Positions 12,351-26,400 of a stretch of 64,000 bases of DNA are shown here, piece by piece (the first letter of the stretch is position 1; each line of letters begins with the position of its first letter). Position numbers and translations under genes: made by a program. The notes under the pieces were generated by a model. It did no database searches. It saw only the letters and a list, made by a program, of their open reading frames with translations, and was not told the DNA's origin. Location of the stretch: positions 34,369,501 through 34,433,500 of the forward strand of contig CM076140.1 of NCBI GenBank assembly GCA_038025085.1, written 5' to 3'. The DNA is from Tetragonia tetragonoides (taxonomy: Eukaryota; Streptophyta; Magnoliopsida; Caryophyllales; Aizoaceae).

Positions 12351-13369
12351 AACTTGTGTTTGTTGTCTATTTATCTTCAATGGTGGGCCTATGGTGAACC
12401 TGTATGGAATTCGTTCATTCGGGGAGTAGATTGACAGGATTGTTAGCTCGTGTTGGGAGCTAGAAGATGCGATCAAAGAAGATAGTAGTTCTTCTAAAAA
12501 TATTTATTTATTGTTTAGACTTTTTGGATTAATGTACTATTTGTGAGTTTATTTGTATTAAGGTTAATTCTCTTGCATGAGAATTAATAGTTTAATATTT
12601 ATTTATTTATTGGATTTATTTGTTTTAAGTTTAGATTGGAAAGATAGTTAATATTTAATTATCTAGTATGGTTTGTTTTGGGATTTAAACATTTGTTTCT
12701 TTCTATCCTTGTAATTATTTTGAACATTAAATATGGCGGTGACGTTTCGAATTTTCAGAATTTTTTCGCTACAACTCGTAATTTTAAATGGTTTTAGATT
12801 AGGCAAAAATTCGGGGTGTTACAATATGTTTGGACGGATTTTAAAATGATTAACGATCAAGTTAAAATAATCAATTCAGTTTAGTTCAGTTCATTTAAGT
12901 TTAGTTCAGTTCATTTAAGTTCAGTTTAGTTCATTTAAGTTCAGTTCATTTAAGTTCAATTCAATTCAGTTCAGTTCAGTTCAGTTCAGTTTTTTCTAAT
13001 TGTATCAAAAGGAGCCTTAGTTATTACTCCATAGACTAATGATCGCTGGTCAACAATATTATTCAATATCTCATGGCTCAAGTCAAGGGTTTAGACTGGT
13101 TTCGTCTTATGTGGTTTGCTAATTGGCATTGCTATCATCATAGTAGCTTAATATTTGCATATTTTGACCCATATCATTCTATTTCCAAAGGTGGCCACAT
13201 TCTTCATTATTCATGCACTTTTATAATGTATATAAAGAGTGAAATAGTGAACGACGAAGGTCCATGCAGTCTCAATGTACTTGAGGAAATAAAAGGGGTG
13301 CAACAATTAATTATATATTTTTTGGTGATTTAGTAACTAGCTATTTTTTTCCTCGGCTTATTTTTAGTT

Positions 13370-14760
13370 AAGTTCAGTTTAGTTCATAACAAGCTAGTTT
13401 AGTTCGCTTTCATTGCGTATCCAATGTACTTGAGCGGAGAAAGGGAGGCTTAACCACTATCAAGATTTTTTTTCTAGGGGACATCTAGGAACTAGCTCGG
13501 TTTTTTTCGACTTTTTTATAGTTCAATTTAGTGTAATTCAGACTTTCTTGTCCTTAACTTAGTTTTTTAGTTCAGTCTAACTCGATTAGTCATGTTCAGT
13601 TAATGCATGTGGGAACTTATCACTTAAACACTTTTTCTTGCAAAATAAATAATGATGATAGTTGTATCATTGAAAGGTTCCACGCATACTTTCAAATGAG
13701 TACAACATTTAATATGCTTGGACGATTTTTAATTTTTAAATGGTTAAAGATCAAGTAGAGTTGTCATTTTGCATGTTTAGACTAGACACATGTCGGGTTT
13801 TGGATGAAAAAATTGTCCAACGGGCCACAAAAAAGGTTGTCCATGTCCGCCCATCAGAATTGAAAATGGTAGTTATTGTCCGCCCTATTAACAGGTCGGA
13901 CTTGCCACGGGTCTAATAGACTTTTAAAAACTAATTTTGTTTTATTGATTTATAATAATTAATCACACTACTAATATGCACTAAAAGCCAAAAACTAAGG
14001 ACATCACGATGATGATGATGATGATGATAATAATAATAATAATATAATAATAATAATCATAATAATAATAATAATAATAATAATAATTTTATTATTATTA
14101 TTGTAATAATTATTATTATTATTAAAATTATGATTATTATTATTATTATTAATCATTTGAAAATAAATATGGGCAATTTTTAAAATTTATTTAAATAAAA
14201 ATAAAATATATAGCTAGTTTTACTATTTAAATATTGCATTCTTAATTATAATATTGATTATGTTAAATTAGTAAAATCAATTAAATTGGGGAAAACTGAC
14301 AAATTGGAGAACATTGGAACAAACTAAAAAAAAAATTGGAGAAAATTGGAACAACTTGGAAAAATGGGTGAAAACTAAATTTACTGGAAACCAACATAGA
14401 AAAAAATATCGTAATTGTTTTGATGCTTTCCAACTTATAAAAAGTCTTAATAAGTACACTAAAAAAACCTCACAAATTAAAATTACATAATAATAAACGG
14501 GCAAGGCAAGCCCCGCAATGGGCCTTTTCTTGCTGTCCTTATCAGCCTATTTATTTTAACAGGAAAATTTCAAAAACACTGTCCATACCCGCCCTAACTA
14601 CGGGCCAGAAGTGCTGGATTTTATGGGTCGTCCCATCTATGATTAGCTCTAAGGTTAAGATGACAAAATTGATTCGAGTTAATTTAGTTCATCTCAATTC
14701 ATTTTAGTTTAATTCAAATAGGCTTAGTTCAAGAAAAAAATTCTTCAACTAAAAAAGAAC
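13370..14760. mobile_element. Diverged, interrupted Tourist-like repeat
   Basis: The 13370-13755 stretch has ttcag-rich runs and the interior seen in copies 1 and 2, such as actttcaaatgagt (about 13690) and a gattaaagatcaag-like stretch. The matching far arm seems to be at 14660-14760. AT-rich unrelated sequence, including an ATA/TTA hairpin, lies between. Its ends cannot be defined. Confidence 0.4.
14009..14152. repeat. ATA/TTA-rich imperfect hairpin
   Basis: A run of GAT and then AAT triplets is followed by TTA triplets, so the segment can fold back on itself. It is low-complexity sequence with no coding content. Confidence 0.7.
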
Positions 14761-14989
14761 AGCCATGTGTAATGCAGTTCAATTAGCGGTGATAAGCCCC
14801 TCTTCTTACTAGAATATTCCTCCTTTCAATGTAGTTCAATAAATTTCGCTTCGCTGTGAGGTTTTAACTGAACGTCATGGTGAGATTTGATCTCTCAAAT
14901 TGTGAGGTTAATTTGACTTCTTTTAGTGAGTTTCATTTGACTCCTCTTTTGTGAGTGTTATATCATCATCTTTAGAGGGATTTTCGGTA

Positions 14990-15790
14990 GATGGAATCCA
15001 GTGGAGTCCATATCTTGCCTATTGAACATCTCACTGACTCAGTCTGTCTAATTAGTTTGAAATTGAAGGTAGAACGTGAAATTGGTGGTTTTCGCCTCCA
15101 ATTTGTTCGTATGATACTACGGGTTTTATTGTTCGAGAGACATTGTATAACGTCAGAGTTTTCTGGAATAACCTTAAAGTCAAGGGCGAGGTTCAAACAA
15201 GGTGCTCGCAGACAGAGGATATCAATTTCCCAGGAACCAAAAAGCAGAAGTGCATTCATCAGAGCAATGATATTGACAATTTTAGTTTCTAGAGAGAGAG
15301 GTTGTGACTTCTCGCTAAAAAACCAAAACAAGAGCGTCCAAAATCCTAAATTTTTTCAGAAGTCTCTCTATCTAGCTTTTCCTCCTTCAAGCCCAGCCAT
15401 GTTTCCTCATGGCTTAGCCTCTTTCCCTACATTGCTTGCTTCAGACTGATCTGTTTATGGCGTTCTCCTTTTGTAGGGAGGGAGGAGAGAGAAACCTAAA
15501 GTCAACCCTCCTATGACTCCTCCAAGAACTCCTCCGCGACTCCTCCGATGACTCCTCCGCGACTCCTCCAATGACTCCTCCAACGACTCCTCCGATGACT
15601 CCTCCGACATTGGTTTGTCTTCTAATCGGGTTCGGAATCCCAATTTCAGTGACACTTAATCTCCTTTCAAGTTTTGTTTGGTGTTTTGCGAATTTGGGGG
15701 GTTTTGTTGCTAACCCTAACTTGCCTCAGCAAATTTGTTCTTTGTCTAGCACTTTTAAGCTTTCTCTTTTAAAGAGTATTTGAAGAAATT
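14990..15790. other. Unassigned stretch with a 12-bp minisatellite
   Basis: Long reading frames exist on both strands at 14972-15449, but neither resembles a family I know. At 15510-15607 there are about eight diverged copies of a 12-bp unit based on ACTCCTCCGATG. The downstream CT-rich stretch could be an old leader. I cannot support a gene here. Confidence 0.35.
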
Positions 15791-16229
15791 AATCATTTGT
15801 GTGGGTTTTGTTTAGCTTTGCTTTAATTTCGAGAGTTATGTGTAGTTGTTTCAAAGATTGATAGCTTGTTGTCATCAAAAGCATTTGGACTAAAAGATGG
15901 AGAACAAGAGAATGATTCTATATATGGGTCATTTTTAGCCTTATTTTTTTTTTTTTCTTGGGTTTGTTCTTGGCATTTTTGTTCCATCTATTCTTCAAAA
16001 CAAATTGGGATATCTCTATAATAGAGATTCATGATCAAGGCTATGACAAAGTTTTCCGTTCAGAGGTTGTGATATGTAAAAGAACAATAAAAATAGTGTC
16101 TTTCACAATTGTTGAAATCTCAAATAGAGTATTTGATAACTTTTGAAATCGTTTGTAGATACCTTACGAATTACTACTATTAATAAAATTTCTACTTTTT
16201 TCCTTCTAAAAAATAATAAATTGTTGATA

Positions 16230-16928
16230 CAGTAGAACCTCCATAAATTAATACTCGATAAATTAATAATCTCTCTAAGATAATATATTTCTCCGGTTCC
16301 GACTTGGGCCTAGGACTTAAATTAATAATTTCGATAAAATAATAAGATAATAACTTTTTGGAAAAAAAAAATTTTTTTTTTTTTTGGAAAACTCTTTTAT
16401 AAAGTTAAGGTCCCTTTAATATTATAAATTGATAATTCTCTAAAAATTACAAATATCACTAGAATAATTTAGTGAAACATAATTCTTTTGGTTTAAACTT
16501 AAATGTAGTTGCAACTCATATCTAACTTTCCTAATTGCATGCAAAAGTTTTGGTATGTGTTGCGTTCTCATACTGCAACAAACATCTGTGAAGAATTGTG
16601 AATGATCTTTTTGCATAAGTATAGTTCCAAGTGTATCATATCGCCTTCATGAGTTTTTTCTTCAATTGGATTTTAATTATGATAGGTACACTTTCTTCTA
16701 AATTTTAGACCCTAACATGTATCATTTTCACTCGGGTAATCTTATAGGGGATTGATATCCATATTATTACGGTAGAGACCACCATATATCGTCACAAGTT
16801 CATGAATGTTTTCTTGAGTAGTTGCTCTTTTTAAATTAATTAATTATTTATTTATGAATTAATTAATATCTCTCTAAATTAATAAAATTTCATAGTCCCA
16901 ACATTATTAATTTATAGAGGCTTTACTG
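16230..16928. mobile_element. Emigrant-like MITE (pogo/Tc1-mariner type)
   Basis: The terminal inverted repeats are CAGTAGAACCTCCATAAATT at the left and CAGTAAAGCCTCTATAAATT at the right end (reverse complement). TA duplications flank it (16228-16229, 16929-16930). The ends closely match those I recall for the Emigrant/Lemi1 group. It is about 699 bp, with an AT-rich, non-coding interior. Confidence 0.8.
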
Positions 16929-16966
16929 TATCTTATTATACATTTTTTGAATGTAGTGTATCCACT

Positions 16967-17059
16967 ATCGCCTATCGGTAACCGTATCACTATCGGTAAC
17001 GGTATCGGTATCGGTATCGGTATTCGTATCGATATCGGTATTCGTATCGATATCGGTAT
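16967..17059. repeat. CGGTAT-type short tandem repeat
   Basis: Repeated variants of (T)CGGTAT and TCGATATCGGTAT, about 90 bp upstream of the next gene's leader. Similar tracts mark the ends of some plant transposons, but no element could be delimited. Confidence 0.7.
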
Positions 17060-17099
17060 GGTTAAAAAGAAAAGAAAAATAAATAAATATTGGTAACTA

Positions 17100-17310
17100 A
17101 TTTATACCCAGCCTCTCTCCATTCTGTGTTCTCCACTACCAAACCTCAAGTCAGCTCCACCTTCACCACCACCACCACCGCGACATCAACCTTCACCGCC
17201 ATCAATTGAGAGCAAGGGTACCTTTCTCTTTCTCTCTCTCACTTACCCTCTTTTTTACTTAATTCAAAATGACCAAGCATCCCCTTTCTCTCTCAATTTT
17301 CCAGTGAGAG
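17100..17310 (+). promoter_or_regulatory. Leader region of the 71-residue protein gene
   Basis: CT- and CAC-rich sequence directly upstream of the ATG. It includes a possible 5' UTR intron with a donor near 17219 (ggtacc) and an acceptor, ttttccag, ending near 17304. I cannot place the promoter or TATA box with confidence. Confidence 0.4.
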
Positions 17311-17412
17311 ATGAAGTTTCTTGATTGGTATGTGAAGATTGCTGTCGTTTCTGCCATGGTTGGTGCTTCAATGGAGATGTTCATGATTAAAACCGGTTTC
17401 TGTGTGAGAACC

Positions 17413-17487
<75 letters not shown>

Positions 17488-20400
17488 TCCCTATTATTTA
17501 AAAATACCATTCTTGTAGTTTGTCAATTTAATTGGTTTCGTGAAATTGAGATGTCCAAAGAGAAACTTTGCTCAAATTGGATAGGAATACAAAGAGGTTT
17601 ATTTGGGTTTGGATATTTTCTTTTGAATTGCTGTTTTTATCTGTTTCTGTATGGAATGTTGATTACTTGATGTTTGGCTAAAATTTTAGTTTTAAGTACC
17701 CTTCATGTGCAAGTTGCTATGATATGAATAGCTAAGTACATATCTGTAGCAAGCTAGAACATAGTTGAGGAAATGGTTTCAAAGCCAGTTTTAAGTGGCA
17801 GTGGCATGTGCAAGCCAAAGGGAGGAGATTTTGTGAGTGATACCCAGAATCAGGGTTGCGTCGGGTTAGCAGGCGATTCAAAATGTGATCTGAAAAGAGC
17901 CTTGTGCTGAAGAACATACTGCTCGGAGAAGTTTAGTGAGTTGTATTAAGACAGTCTTTGTGGGGTTAGAAGTCCTGAAATATAGACTAGATGACACTCC
18001 TATACCTGTAGGGCTGTAGGATACCCAGTTTGATTTTGTTGGCAAATTAAGATCATATTAAATATGGCCAGAAGGGCCTATGAAGGTTTACTGAGATCCA
18101 TGACCCCTATTAGGTACAATAAACTGGTCTGAGAAAAACACATTTCCAGACACAGTTCCGTGCTTTTGATGGCTGGAAAAGAATTCTCATAAAGGACTGG
18201 CTGATTAGAATGGGCGTTGGTATTGTAGATGCTGGATGGGCTTTTATGTGGTTGAGGGTGTACTAAAACCCTTTCTTTGCAGCTGGGTAAATGCCCTCAT
18301 ACAGGAGGTTTGGGGTTGGTTTGGCCTGCAGCTAAACAAATATGAACTGCAGACTGTAAATTTTTTTTTTTTGGGGAAAGTAAAATTAGCTTTATTACTT
18401 CAAAACCGAGGATATACAATGAGTCCTGGATTCCACAGACTTCAAAGACACTTACACTGTTATTTACTTACAGGCGAGCAGTGGAAAAAAAAACATAAAA
18501 TAAAACATGCTCTAAGAAACGGAAACATCTCCAGTCTAACAATAAAAGTTCAGTCTAGTAAAAAAGTACCCATGCAATTTTTTTTTTTTTTGGGTGGGGA
18601 TAGCTGACTAGGCTTCCCTGCTTTATAGTCTATTACATTATTATGGGGGGGGGGGGGGGGGATGAGCATCCTCGAACCCGGAACATTGCCCAAGTCGAGG
18701 GAGTCCCGCACCAAATGTGCTGGGAGCTTTCGCTCACTCTTGCAATTTTTTGTCTCTTGCATCAGCAGCTCTCATATGCAGCTTGAATATCATCTGCTTC
18801 ATCAGGGCATCTGCAGTAGATGTTTTGCCTTGGAAAATCCTCATAATTCTTTCTCTCCATACCTAACGGCAGAGAAGCTAGCACAGAAAATCTTATGTTG
18901 CACTCTTCTACTCCTAAATTTTTTACACACCTGATCGTACACATCAGGCCATTTCCAGCTAATTGGATCAATTTTCAGCCAGGAGAATACTTTAGTCCAT
19001 AGCTAAGTAACAAATTCACAGCAAATGAAGTGATGCTGGAATGATTCCTCATCTGTTGAGCATAGAGCACACACACTTGGGTCCTGTATGCATATTTTAA
19101 GGAGATTTTTCCATATGGGCAGTCTTTCTTTAACACAGAGCCATAGTTTGAACTTCCATTTATGGGCAGTCACAATTTCCACATTTTCCCCTTTCTTCTT
19201 ATATTTGGAAGTCCAAGCTTCCTCTGAAGATTTGTGCTTTTGTGTGGACTTTGGTGCTTGGTAAGGTGAACACTAGTGATGTGGTGCAACGGCGTAGGCC
19301 ACATATGTGTCTTCTTCCCAGCATGTGCGTGATGTGTTGGCAGGACGGGGAGAGTTGTTTGCATCTGTTTGTGATTTATAGTTTTGCGAGGACCTTGTGG
19401 GATAGACTGTTGTGTGGAAGCCTTTTGTGTGCCCTGCTACGGTGGGTCAATTCCTTCAGCTGCGATTTTCTGCTATGCGGAGGGGAAAGGAAGGCAGGAT
19501 TTTGTGGCGGTGCGCCTGTTTAGATATTCTTTGGTGCACTTGGTTAGAGATGAACTCGAGGGTATTCTCTGATGCGGGAAAATGTATTGATTTGGTTTGG
19601 GAACATATAGTTTATTTGGCCTCCCTTTGGGCGAAGATGACTGGTGCCTTCAAGGGGGTGCCACTCACGGTCATTCAACGCCATTGGCGTGATTTGTAGA
19701 TACTTTATTTTTGTTCTTTGAGGATACCTTATCCTCCCCATTGTATTCTTTCACTATTTGATTAATAAAATTTTCTCTTATCTAAAAAAAAAAGTTTGAA
19801 CTTCCATTTATGTAAAGATAGAGAGTTCTATACCAAGTTGGCCCAAAAATTCTTCGGACTGTCTGGCAGCAGTTGTTTTTAGACCATGCTCATCTTGTAA
19901 ACAGGAGAACTACAAATGATGAGCTGTAGATCAGTTCTAAGATAGAAAAATTCTCGGTATAAGACTGCCTGTTTGGGCTTTTCCATTGTCCAGAGATCCC
20001 TATGTTTTATGCAGTATGCACTAACCCATTGGACAAATAGCTTGTCTTGTTTATGCTGAATGTCCCATAATGGCTTACCAAAAGAGGCTTCATTACAGAG
20101 CCTAAAGTTAATAATACCCAGCCCCCCTCTTGCAGCGGTTCAAGATGCAGGGTTTCGGGTTTGGCAAAAGTCCAGGCCTGGATTGGAGACCACAGGCGGA
20201 AAGCGAAGCTATCGGGGTGCGGTCGCCGGCGACGCACATCATCGGTGCTCGGAATGCGGACAGGTTCGATCCCCCAGTTCCAGCCGAGCGAGCAGGTCAC
20301 AGGATCTATCTGATTGTGCTAGAACAGAGGCGGCGCGTGAGCCCACGCGCTCTGCTGTTGAGGCGCGTGGGCCCACACGCCCTGGACATGGGCCGCCGCG

Positions 20401-23400
20401 TGAAGAGGATGGGGCCCCTAACTGTGACGTAAGTACAACAACAACATCGCTTGGAAATGCAGTTGATCCCAAAGTCCAGATTAATATCGATTTTTGGGAC
20501 ATGTTCTTGCTTCTCTTCCTCAATGTCCCTCCTCTGCTTTACTCTTGAATGTTGGGGGCACTTAAGGTGAGGGTATCACTAGAGGGTGACCAGGATGGGG
20601 GGTCAGCCAGCTCCCCATTAATTAGTGGAACACCAGTGCCAGCTTTGGCTGGGATTTCTGGGTTTGCTGGTCACCAGGAGGATGGTGGTGCACACACTTC
20701 AGATCCAGCAGTTGCTCCTTTGGTAGTGGACAAAGGCCAGATGAGTTCACAAGTAAGGGAGGTCAATGTTAGCCAACAACCCATTTTGAGCGGCCCGGTT
20801 TTGGATACATCAAACAGGTTTACCCCGCTTTTCTCTCCTAATGGTGTTAGGAGATGGGTGGATGAGGTGAGCACGGAGGATGAGGATGATTATGATTTTG
20901 AGGATGATCCGTTCATCACTGGAAACGAGTTATTGCCGGAGCACATTAGGAGTAACAAGGATTTGGAGTTTGTGCTGGAAACACCGGGGGTTTACCTAGA
21001 CGACACACGTTTATTCGATGAAGAGGGTGGGGTTACTGGCCCTCAAAGGGGGTGAAGATGCTCTCGAACAGGGCTCTCTTGCCCATGACGGATGTGGGGA
21101 AATTAATCATCTACATTGTCGTAATGAAATGGATACCTCTAAGGGATTGGAGGTCCTTATTGGGGCTGGCCAAGCTGATACATTTAAAGAAACCTGAGGG
21201 TGATGGCATTTTGCCAAACCCGAAACCTTGCATCTTGAACCGCTATACCCTGGCAGCAAGGAGGCCAATCGTGGCAATGCAATATTGGCTGGGGGGGGGG
21301 GAGGGGATGTTCCTCGCCGATGGTACAAGAAAGAAGGCTACCCTCGGTCCCAAGGAGTCCAATGATATAGGTATAGAGACAAATCTTGGCTCTATGGAAG
21401 CTGATAATTTGGGGAGGAAGGCCACTCTTAATTCTAAGGCTAGGAAGAAGAACCGAGAACTGGAAAACTTAAAGTGTGATGTCAATTATGACGGGCACGG
21501 GCTTAAGAGAGGCTTCCTTCATGGAAAGTAGTCTCATGTAACCATGTTTTTGTTGTTTCTTCATTAGATTTTAGCTAGGGATTGCTCATTTTTGGAGGAT
21601 ATCTTATCCTCTGTGTATTCTTTCTCTCCATCTAATAAAATTTTTCTTAATCTAAAAAAAAAAGAATATGATGGCTCAATAAACCAAGCTTTGATACTAG
21701 AGAGTTGGGATATTCTCGTATTGACACTTAGCAACTCGACCCTAGAAGGTAAACTTACCACAGAAACTGTCTTCAATAGTTTAATGAATGAAGAATCCAG
21801 GAGAAGGGAATGTGGAATATCCACACAATCCGAGGCCATTGCCCTAGAGACTAGGGGACACATGAAATCCGTGAAAGGGTTAGAACCAAAGCCCGTGACA
21901 AGTCAAGAGGGCGGTCTAAATTACCCCTAAGAGTCACTTGCTACAATTGTGTGTTGAAAGATGTGGAGACATGTTCCAGATATGCGCTAGCCTCATGTCA
22001 ATTTGGTGCCTGGAAATGGAAATTCATCGCGTTGAAAGGGAGTTTCATTTTATTTCACACAAGCAAAGTTATGCAAGGGAGAAACGAATGTTGCCTATGA
22101 TAACTCGTGTTTGGAATTGTGGCACAAGAAGTTAGGGCACATGAGCGAGAAGGGATTACAAATCCTCACGAGAAAAGAGATCAAAAGGTAATCCCTTTCT
22201 CCCAAAGATTTGTAATTAGCTCATGTGCCCTTTTACAATTCCAAACACGAGTTATCATGGGCAACATTAGTTTCTCCCTTATATAACTTTGCTTGTATTT
22301 TTATCGAGATGTGAGTTTCCATTTTCCGGTACAAAGTTGGTTTAGGTAACCGGTGTCGTGTACCATCCTGGTTGACGCCGGCGCATATATGAAACATGTC
22401 TCACATCTTTCAACACATAATAGTAGCAAGTGACTCTTGGGCGTGATTTAGACCGCCCTCTTGGTTCTACCCTTTCACGGATTTCATGTCTCCCCTAGTC
22501 TCTACGACATTGGCCTCGGGTTGTGTGGATATTCCACGTTCCTTTCTCCTTGATTCAGTGTCACTCATGATGGTGACAACTTACCGTCGAAAATTATTCC
22601 TATTGAAAGCCAATGATGGAGCACCACCTACACTGTAATGATTTGTGTGCCGGTCACGACCGAGAAGCACCTGATGGGAAATGACGAGGAATTCAAACTT
22701 TTAAATAAAAAAGGTGGTGGCCATGATCCGAAAGTTCATCGGTCGAAGTTTGGTCTCGTTGAAGCCAATTGAGGCCAATTGAGGCCTTCGTTCGTGTCGT
22801 CGTGTTTTTAGTGTGTTTAGGGCTTATGTCCATTTCCCCAAGGGTGCCTCTGGTACCATGATGATATATATCAAGAGTGCAAGGAGTCCTTTTAGGAAGG
22901 AACTGTCAAAGATAGGAAACAACTAGTTGTAGAATCTCCTAAATATATGCAAAGAACAAAACAGAATATTTTCAGAGATAATAACTCCTGTTCTTTATTA
23001 GGATAACAAAATTTCCGATTGTTGGGGCCCCTCTTTAATTGGTGGGCCACAACTAAAAAGAAAAAAGAAAAGGTGGAAGTGTAATGCTACCCATTGAGGG
23101 GGAGTGTTAAAGAAAGAGTTGACCAACAACTCTTTCTTTCCTGTCACAAATCCTATAAACTAGGGTGTAAAAATAAAATCGGAATCAGAAATTGTTTAGC
23201 AAACATGTAATATCCTTCAATTTTGGAGACATTAGTTTGCGGTAATTTTGCTACCGAATGTTGTATAGATATTGTTGCTTATATTATGCGAATATTCTGA
23301 AGAACACCCACAACACAAATAAGAGAAATCCACTCCTAGAGTGAGAGAGAGAAAGAGAGGGCCACATAAAAGTGAGGGAATTTGAGTCTTCGTATATTCT

Positions 23401-26400
23401 CAAATTCATCTTTGAGAGTTCCACCATTTTTGTGAGATAATACTTGTTGTAATCCGTCCTTTGTGGGTGAGGTCATTGAAGGTGTTACAGTGATATTGGG
23501 CCAGCTGAGTAGCCTGAGTTACATGAGAAACGTTACATTATTATATGTGAACTATAAAGAAAGTACATATTGAAGGTGTTAACAAACGCAAAGAGATGTA
23601 CACTACGGTGTTCAAGTTTGACTCCTTTACTCAACGAGCTTCAAAATATTGAAGAAAACAAGATAAGGAGATTAGCCAAGAATAATGAGGCTCGCTTTGC
23701 GCTCTTCATTCTTGGCAAGTTATCAGATGCTCGGGTATTAACTGATTCCCATATGCTGTTAGATCTGATTGGGATTAGGTTACATATTTAGCTTTGCTTT
23801 AGGTAAGGGCGGCAGGAGCTTTTAGTAGCTATTCTGTTTCTTAGGTTCAATGAAATTAGGCTAATTGTAACAACTTCTCTTGGAGGACACCTTGTCCTCT
23901 ACTTCGTAATTCTTGCGTAATCTATTTGATGATAATGCATGTGTCTCATATCTAATATAGTTTCGTTCTTTGGTAGAACAGCTCAATAGGCAGCTTGCCA
24001 CTTTTGAAACAACACATCAATTTCATTGGGACATTATGTCCTAGATGGTTTTGTCTTGTTTTTCAGCCTAGAACATTGAGAAACTTCTAGCATAACTTTC
24101 AATTTAGGGCACAACTGATGTTGTTTCATCATACTCAAGGCATGGTAAGCACTATGCATTCAGAATTATTAGAGTCGTGCATACCAAGCCATTTGAGAAG
24201 ACGGCAATGGTTTTTTATTACTGAATTTCTGAGTAACCCTTCACAACCTGCGTCCCTTGGTCTCCATATGAATGAACCAACGAAGTAAAATCTCAGCCAG
24301 ACATCAAGAGGTGATATCCTCATGATATAAATCTTTCAGTTTCTGAGAAAGTATTATTTGCTACAATGTCAGGTTGAGATATCCAGCTAAGTTTACACTT
24401 CAAACTACCAATCACTTTTGATTTGAATGAACTCCTGTAGCTTCGAAACAGTGAATTTTTCATCTTGAAAACATAAGTTGTTCAACTTTAAAAGTGAGTT
24501 TTGCGGATGCAGAAGTTTGGAAGGGTGAAAGAGAAGAGGTTGCTTTATTGCAATGCTTGTCTAGCGGTATTATGGATTTATGCTGTATTGGCTTGAGAGA
24601 AATGGAAGGGTGTTTATTGGGCTTTCCGTCTTCCCTTGGATGTTTTGGGATAAGGTCACCTATCTTGTTTTTTGGTGGGCTAGAGTAGCAGTGCTTTTAG
24701 GGGTTGCACTATCTCTGAGGTCTGACGGAATTGGTCCAATGTGTAAATGTCTCTTTGGAGAGGATGCCCTGTCCTCTCCTGCTGTACATTTGATTTCGAT
24801 TGATATGTACTTTCTCTTAATCTAAGAAATTAGTTCTTCCTTTTAAACAATACGGCCCAGTGACAACAAACATATTGCATGCTTTCCCGTGGGCGAATTG
24901 CTGCTGAAACATGGCCAATTGTGGATCATTTGGATAGACCTACTTAGGCTAGAACTGGAAATAATCAATTTAAGCTAGAACTGGAAAAAATCAATTTAAG
25001 CTAGAACTGGAAATAATCAATTTAAGCTAGAATTGGAGTAAGTGTTTATCTAGGCTATGTTTGGCAAAATTAGCTGTAGTTGTAGCTGTCAAATGTAAAT
25101 TAAGGAAAGAAATTAGAAGAAAACTGCCCAAAATTGCTACAAAATGCTAATAAACTAGCTCTAGCTGTAGCTACAGGTGAAAGCTTGCAGGGATAGCTTT
25201 CACATAGCCCTAGAGGTTTTAGATATGTTCAGGATTGTGCAAATTCTTAACGTTTTTAATTAGCTAGATATGTGTATCGTGGTGAAGATCTCAAGTCTCA
25301 GTGGCTGGAAGAGGGAACTATCAACAACTGGGTGCTTTGCAAAGTTTGGCTCCTAAACTTCAGTTTGAAAATTTAATGACTGATCTTTTAACTCTCGGTT
25401 AAAAGAATTTTTTTATGATACAAAAGACTGGACTTTGAAACTGAAGACCCCAATTGATGTTTATATATGGAGTTGGAGAGAATTTCCACTTTAAGTTTAG
25501 TTTCCGTATCAGTGACTAGGGAGCTCATTCTGGTGGACCTCATCTGACTTTCTTGTTTAGTGGTATGAATGTTTAAGCAAATTTGCTGTGAATTCCAGAT
25601 CGAGGAAGAAGTAGATTAACATTGTTCAGTCAGGGGAGCCTCCGGATTTGTCAAAGTGTGAGGGGTGGTGTAATTGGTGTTACATACGTAGTCTTTGGAG
25701 TTCGGATCACTTTGAAATGTTGGTGGATTGTTTTTTATCTGATGCCTGCATTCTAGTTTTCGGAGTTCACCTAACTTGAGTCTTTTATTGCAAGTGCAGT
25801 GATCCTTCATAGCACCATCAATGACCTGCAATGATGCTGATAAGAGAACATACTTATCTTCAGCAGTGATTTTGCTTGTCTCTTTTTATTCCTGATGGAT
25901 GTGAGTTTTTTGATAGTGGAAACTAAGACTTCTGACATTGTGAACTGTTAAAAGGGTTTCCAATTACATTAATAAGTGAATAAATTAAACTTTTACATCG
26001 ACTTGTCTGACTGAAACTTGAATCAGTGTCTTCAGCAATAAGCGATTAAGCTCAAGTCAGTGGTCAACAATTTTCTTGCATGAATTGTCTATGCCAACTT
26101 CATGTATAGGAGATGTGCATTTAGAAGCATATGAGTGAAATGCAGACATGTTCACGTCCGATTCTTTAGCCTTATATTTTGGGAAGGGGAGGTTCACTAG
26201 CTCGCCAAGCCAGGTCAATCCGCCCAGGATTTCCAGTAGCTTCCTTAACCCCCTTCCAATATTTTGTGCAGTTTGGTTTTCTGATGAATCTATGCTCGAG
26301 ATTAGAGCAGGGTCTCCAAACTTTTATTTCACATTTCTAATAATCTGGAAGTATGGTACTGTGAATCCTCTTATACTAATGGGTAGGTTGAAGTAGCATA

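Larger units (their letters stand above)
18359..20133 (-). mobile_element. Degenerate LINE ORF2 3' half, minus strand
   Basis: The poly-A end on the minus strand is the T run at 18359-18371. Minus-strand fragments read as the C-terminal reverse-transcriptase and zf-RVT part of a plant L1: KLFVQWVSAYCIKHRDLW near 20000, a CALCS...ESFQHHF zinc knuckle near 19060, and FSVLASLPLGMERKNYEDF near 18850. Several frameshifts and stops are present. The element is itself interrupted by the 19165-19792 LINE and the 18583-18740 insert. Confidence 0.7.

Noticed and set aside
14972..15449. Opposed open frames of 119 and 152 codons
   Set aside because: Neither resembles a known family, and overlap on both strands is common in such sequence. 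I report the stretch as unassigned.
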